This document shows, piece after piece, positions 63,501 through 64,000 of a DNA stretch of 64,000 nt. The stretch lies in contig QAOA01001695.1 in the NCBI GenBank assembly GCA_003255065.1, positions 74,920-138,919 of the forward strand. Direction: 5' to 3'. A program made the translations under genes and the position numbers. The notes under the pieces were generated by a model, which saw nothing but the letters and a program-made list of their open reading frames with translations, did not search any database and was not told the origin of the DNA. Origin of the DNA: Cercis canadensis. Lineage: Eukaryota; Streptophyta; Magnoliopsida; Fabales; Fabaceae. Positions within the stretch are counted from its first letter, which is position 1, and each line of letters opens with the position of its first letter.

Positions 63501-63932
63501 CAAATATACATTCAGAATTAATTGAAAAACAAAAACTATATACCACAGAATATTATACCTGTGCAATATATGGATAGGCCTCATCAACAATGGCAAAATC
63601 AGGATTTCCTACTAAAGCAATCCCTTCCAGAACCCCAATTGCCCTAATTATTAGAGCAAAGTATGGGGGTATTCTAAAAGGATAATCAAAGGTAATTTGC
63701 GCCAAATCTGATGCCAGCTCCTGAAAGTTGAGGTTTTTTGCTCCTCCACCTTCTAGTGCCTGATCAAAAACCTTGGCCAGAACAGGCAAGATAGGCTCCA
63801 AATTGACGCCGTCTGGAATGAAATCAAGTTTAACAAAGTCTTTAACTATTGCTGGATAGTCCCGATGGATAAGGTGAGCAATAGCTTCAATCATTCCATA
63901 TTTTTTATCATCAGTCAATTTTGTAACAAGAC
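60538..63932 (-). CDS. Chloroplast ABC1-type atypical kinase (ABC1K family), C-terminal exons
   Basis: Four exons with GT-AG borders: 63932-63559, 62932-62603, 61431-61201 and 60672-60538 (stop TGA 60540-60538). The internal joins are all phase 0, and the product is uninterrupted. It reads LVTKLTDDKKYGMIEAIAHL, RIPPYFALIIRAIGVLEGIA, YTIYGKSGVFDAERFIDVMQ, TRAALAFLLSDKGNFFREFL and AAPVFSMVPTVGPFKPTGLI, ending VLARLIRDTFL. This is the C-terminal half of plastid ABC1K proteins (AarF/UbiB family) acting in plastoglobules on prenyl-lipid metabolism. I take the first exon to start at the acceptor AACCAG, so the Gly codon of the kinase DFG motif would be split over that intron. The upstream exons lie beyond the window. 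It looks like a functional gene; exact paralogue (ABC1K3 type suspected) not certain. Confidence 0.9.
60752..61075. mobile_element. MITE in an intron of the ABC1K gene
   Basis: About 60-bp inverted ends: GTGCTACACCACCCCTCATT at the left and its counterpart near 61010-61072 (CCCCTCAATGAAGGGATGGT, GTAGCATTAC) at the right. The centre is AT-rich, and the total is about 320 bp. No transposase. Confidence 0.75.
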
Positions 63933-64000
63933 CTGGTTCCAGCAAAAGATTCTCCATCATTGATGAATAATTAACATGTCAAAACAAATATCTGAGTATT

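Overview
The window is plant nuclear DNA, most likely from a eudicot. It carries the 3' part of a chloroplast ABC1-type kinase gene, remnants of a CNL-type leucine-rich-repeat (LRR) resistance gene, two CACTA transposons, a TIR element holding a mitochondrial rRNA fragment, and, above all, about 46 kb (roughly 2.0-47.9 kb) of decayed endogenous pararetrovirus (EPRV, family Caulimoviridae). The assembly is a draft: there are three N gaps, and several single-N joins are followed by near-identical repeats of the preceding sequence, so some apparent duplications are artefacts.

EPRV array. I resolve eleven segments, many facing each other: EPRV-1 (-, 2.0-7.9 kb), -2 (+, 7.9-9.6), -3 (-, 9.6-10.0), -4 (-, 10.0-11.8), -5 (+, 11.8-16.4), -6 (-, 16.4-16.7), -7 (-, 18.4-19.5), -8 (+, 19.5-30.8, split by two transposons), -9 (+, 30.8-36.4), -10 (-, 36.6-40.6) and -11 (+, 40.8-47.9). 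Two lineages are visible: A (1-4, 7, 8, 10, 11) and B (5, 6, 9). The composite lineage-A layout is: TATA promoter, poly(A) signal, a repeated leader motif (GGACTACCGCCAGATTAG), a tRNA-Met primer-binding site, three tiny ORFs, a conserved non-coding spacer, 30K-type movement protein, capsid protein with CCHC finger, coiled coil, aspartic protease, reverse transcriptase, RNase H, and a last ORF that overlaps the POL stop in ATGGGTGA. The circle would be about 7.5-8 kb (inference). No copy is complete; all carry stops, frameshifts or deletions. EPRV-9 has a different 3' module, with Ala-Pro-Leu repeats and a Cys-rich protein, in place of the usual last ORF.

Transposons inside the array. The EPRV-8 leader is interrupted by a 4.9 kb CACTA element with a 3-bp target duplication. 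It carries exons, with introns, of an ACT-domain STY-type kinase gene, a neutral invertase gene, a 2-oxoglutarate dioxygenase gene and two unidentified exons, all on the minus strand. Further on, EPRV-8 is interrupted by a 1.4 kb TIR element that contains about 480 bp of plant mitochondrial 18S rRNA gene.

Right flank. From 47.9 to 58.1 kb lies a broken LRR gene interrupted by a second CACTA element with a degraded En/Spm-type ORF and telomere-like repeats. From 58.1 to 60.5 kb there is non-coding DNA with a long-TIR element. From 60.5 kb to the window end lies the C-terminal part of the ABC1-type kinase gene on the minus strand; it is the only host gene here with a clean exon structure.
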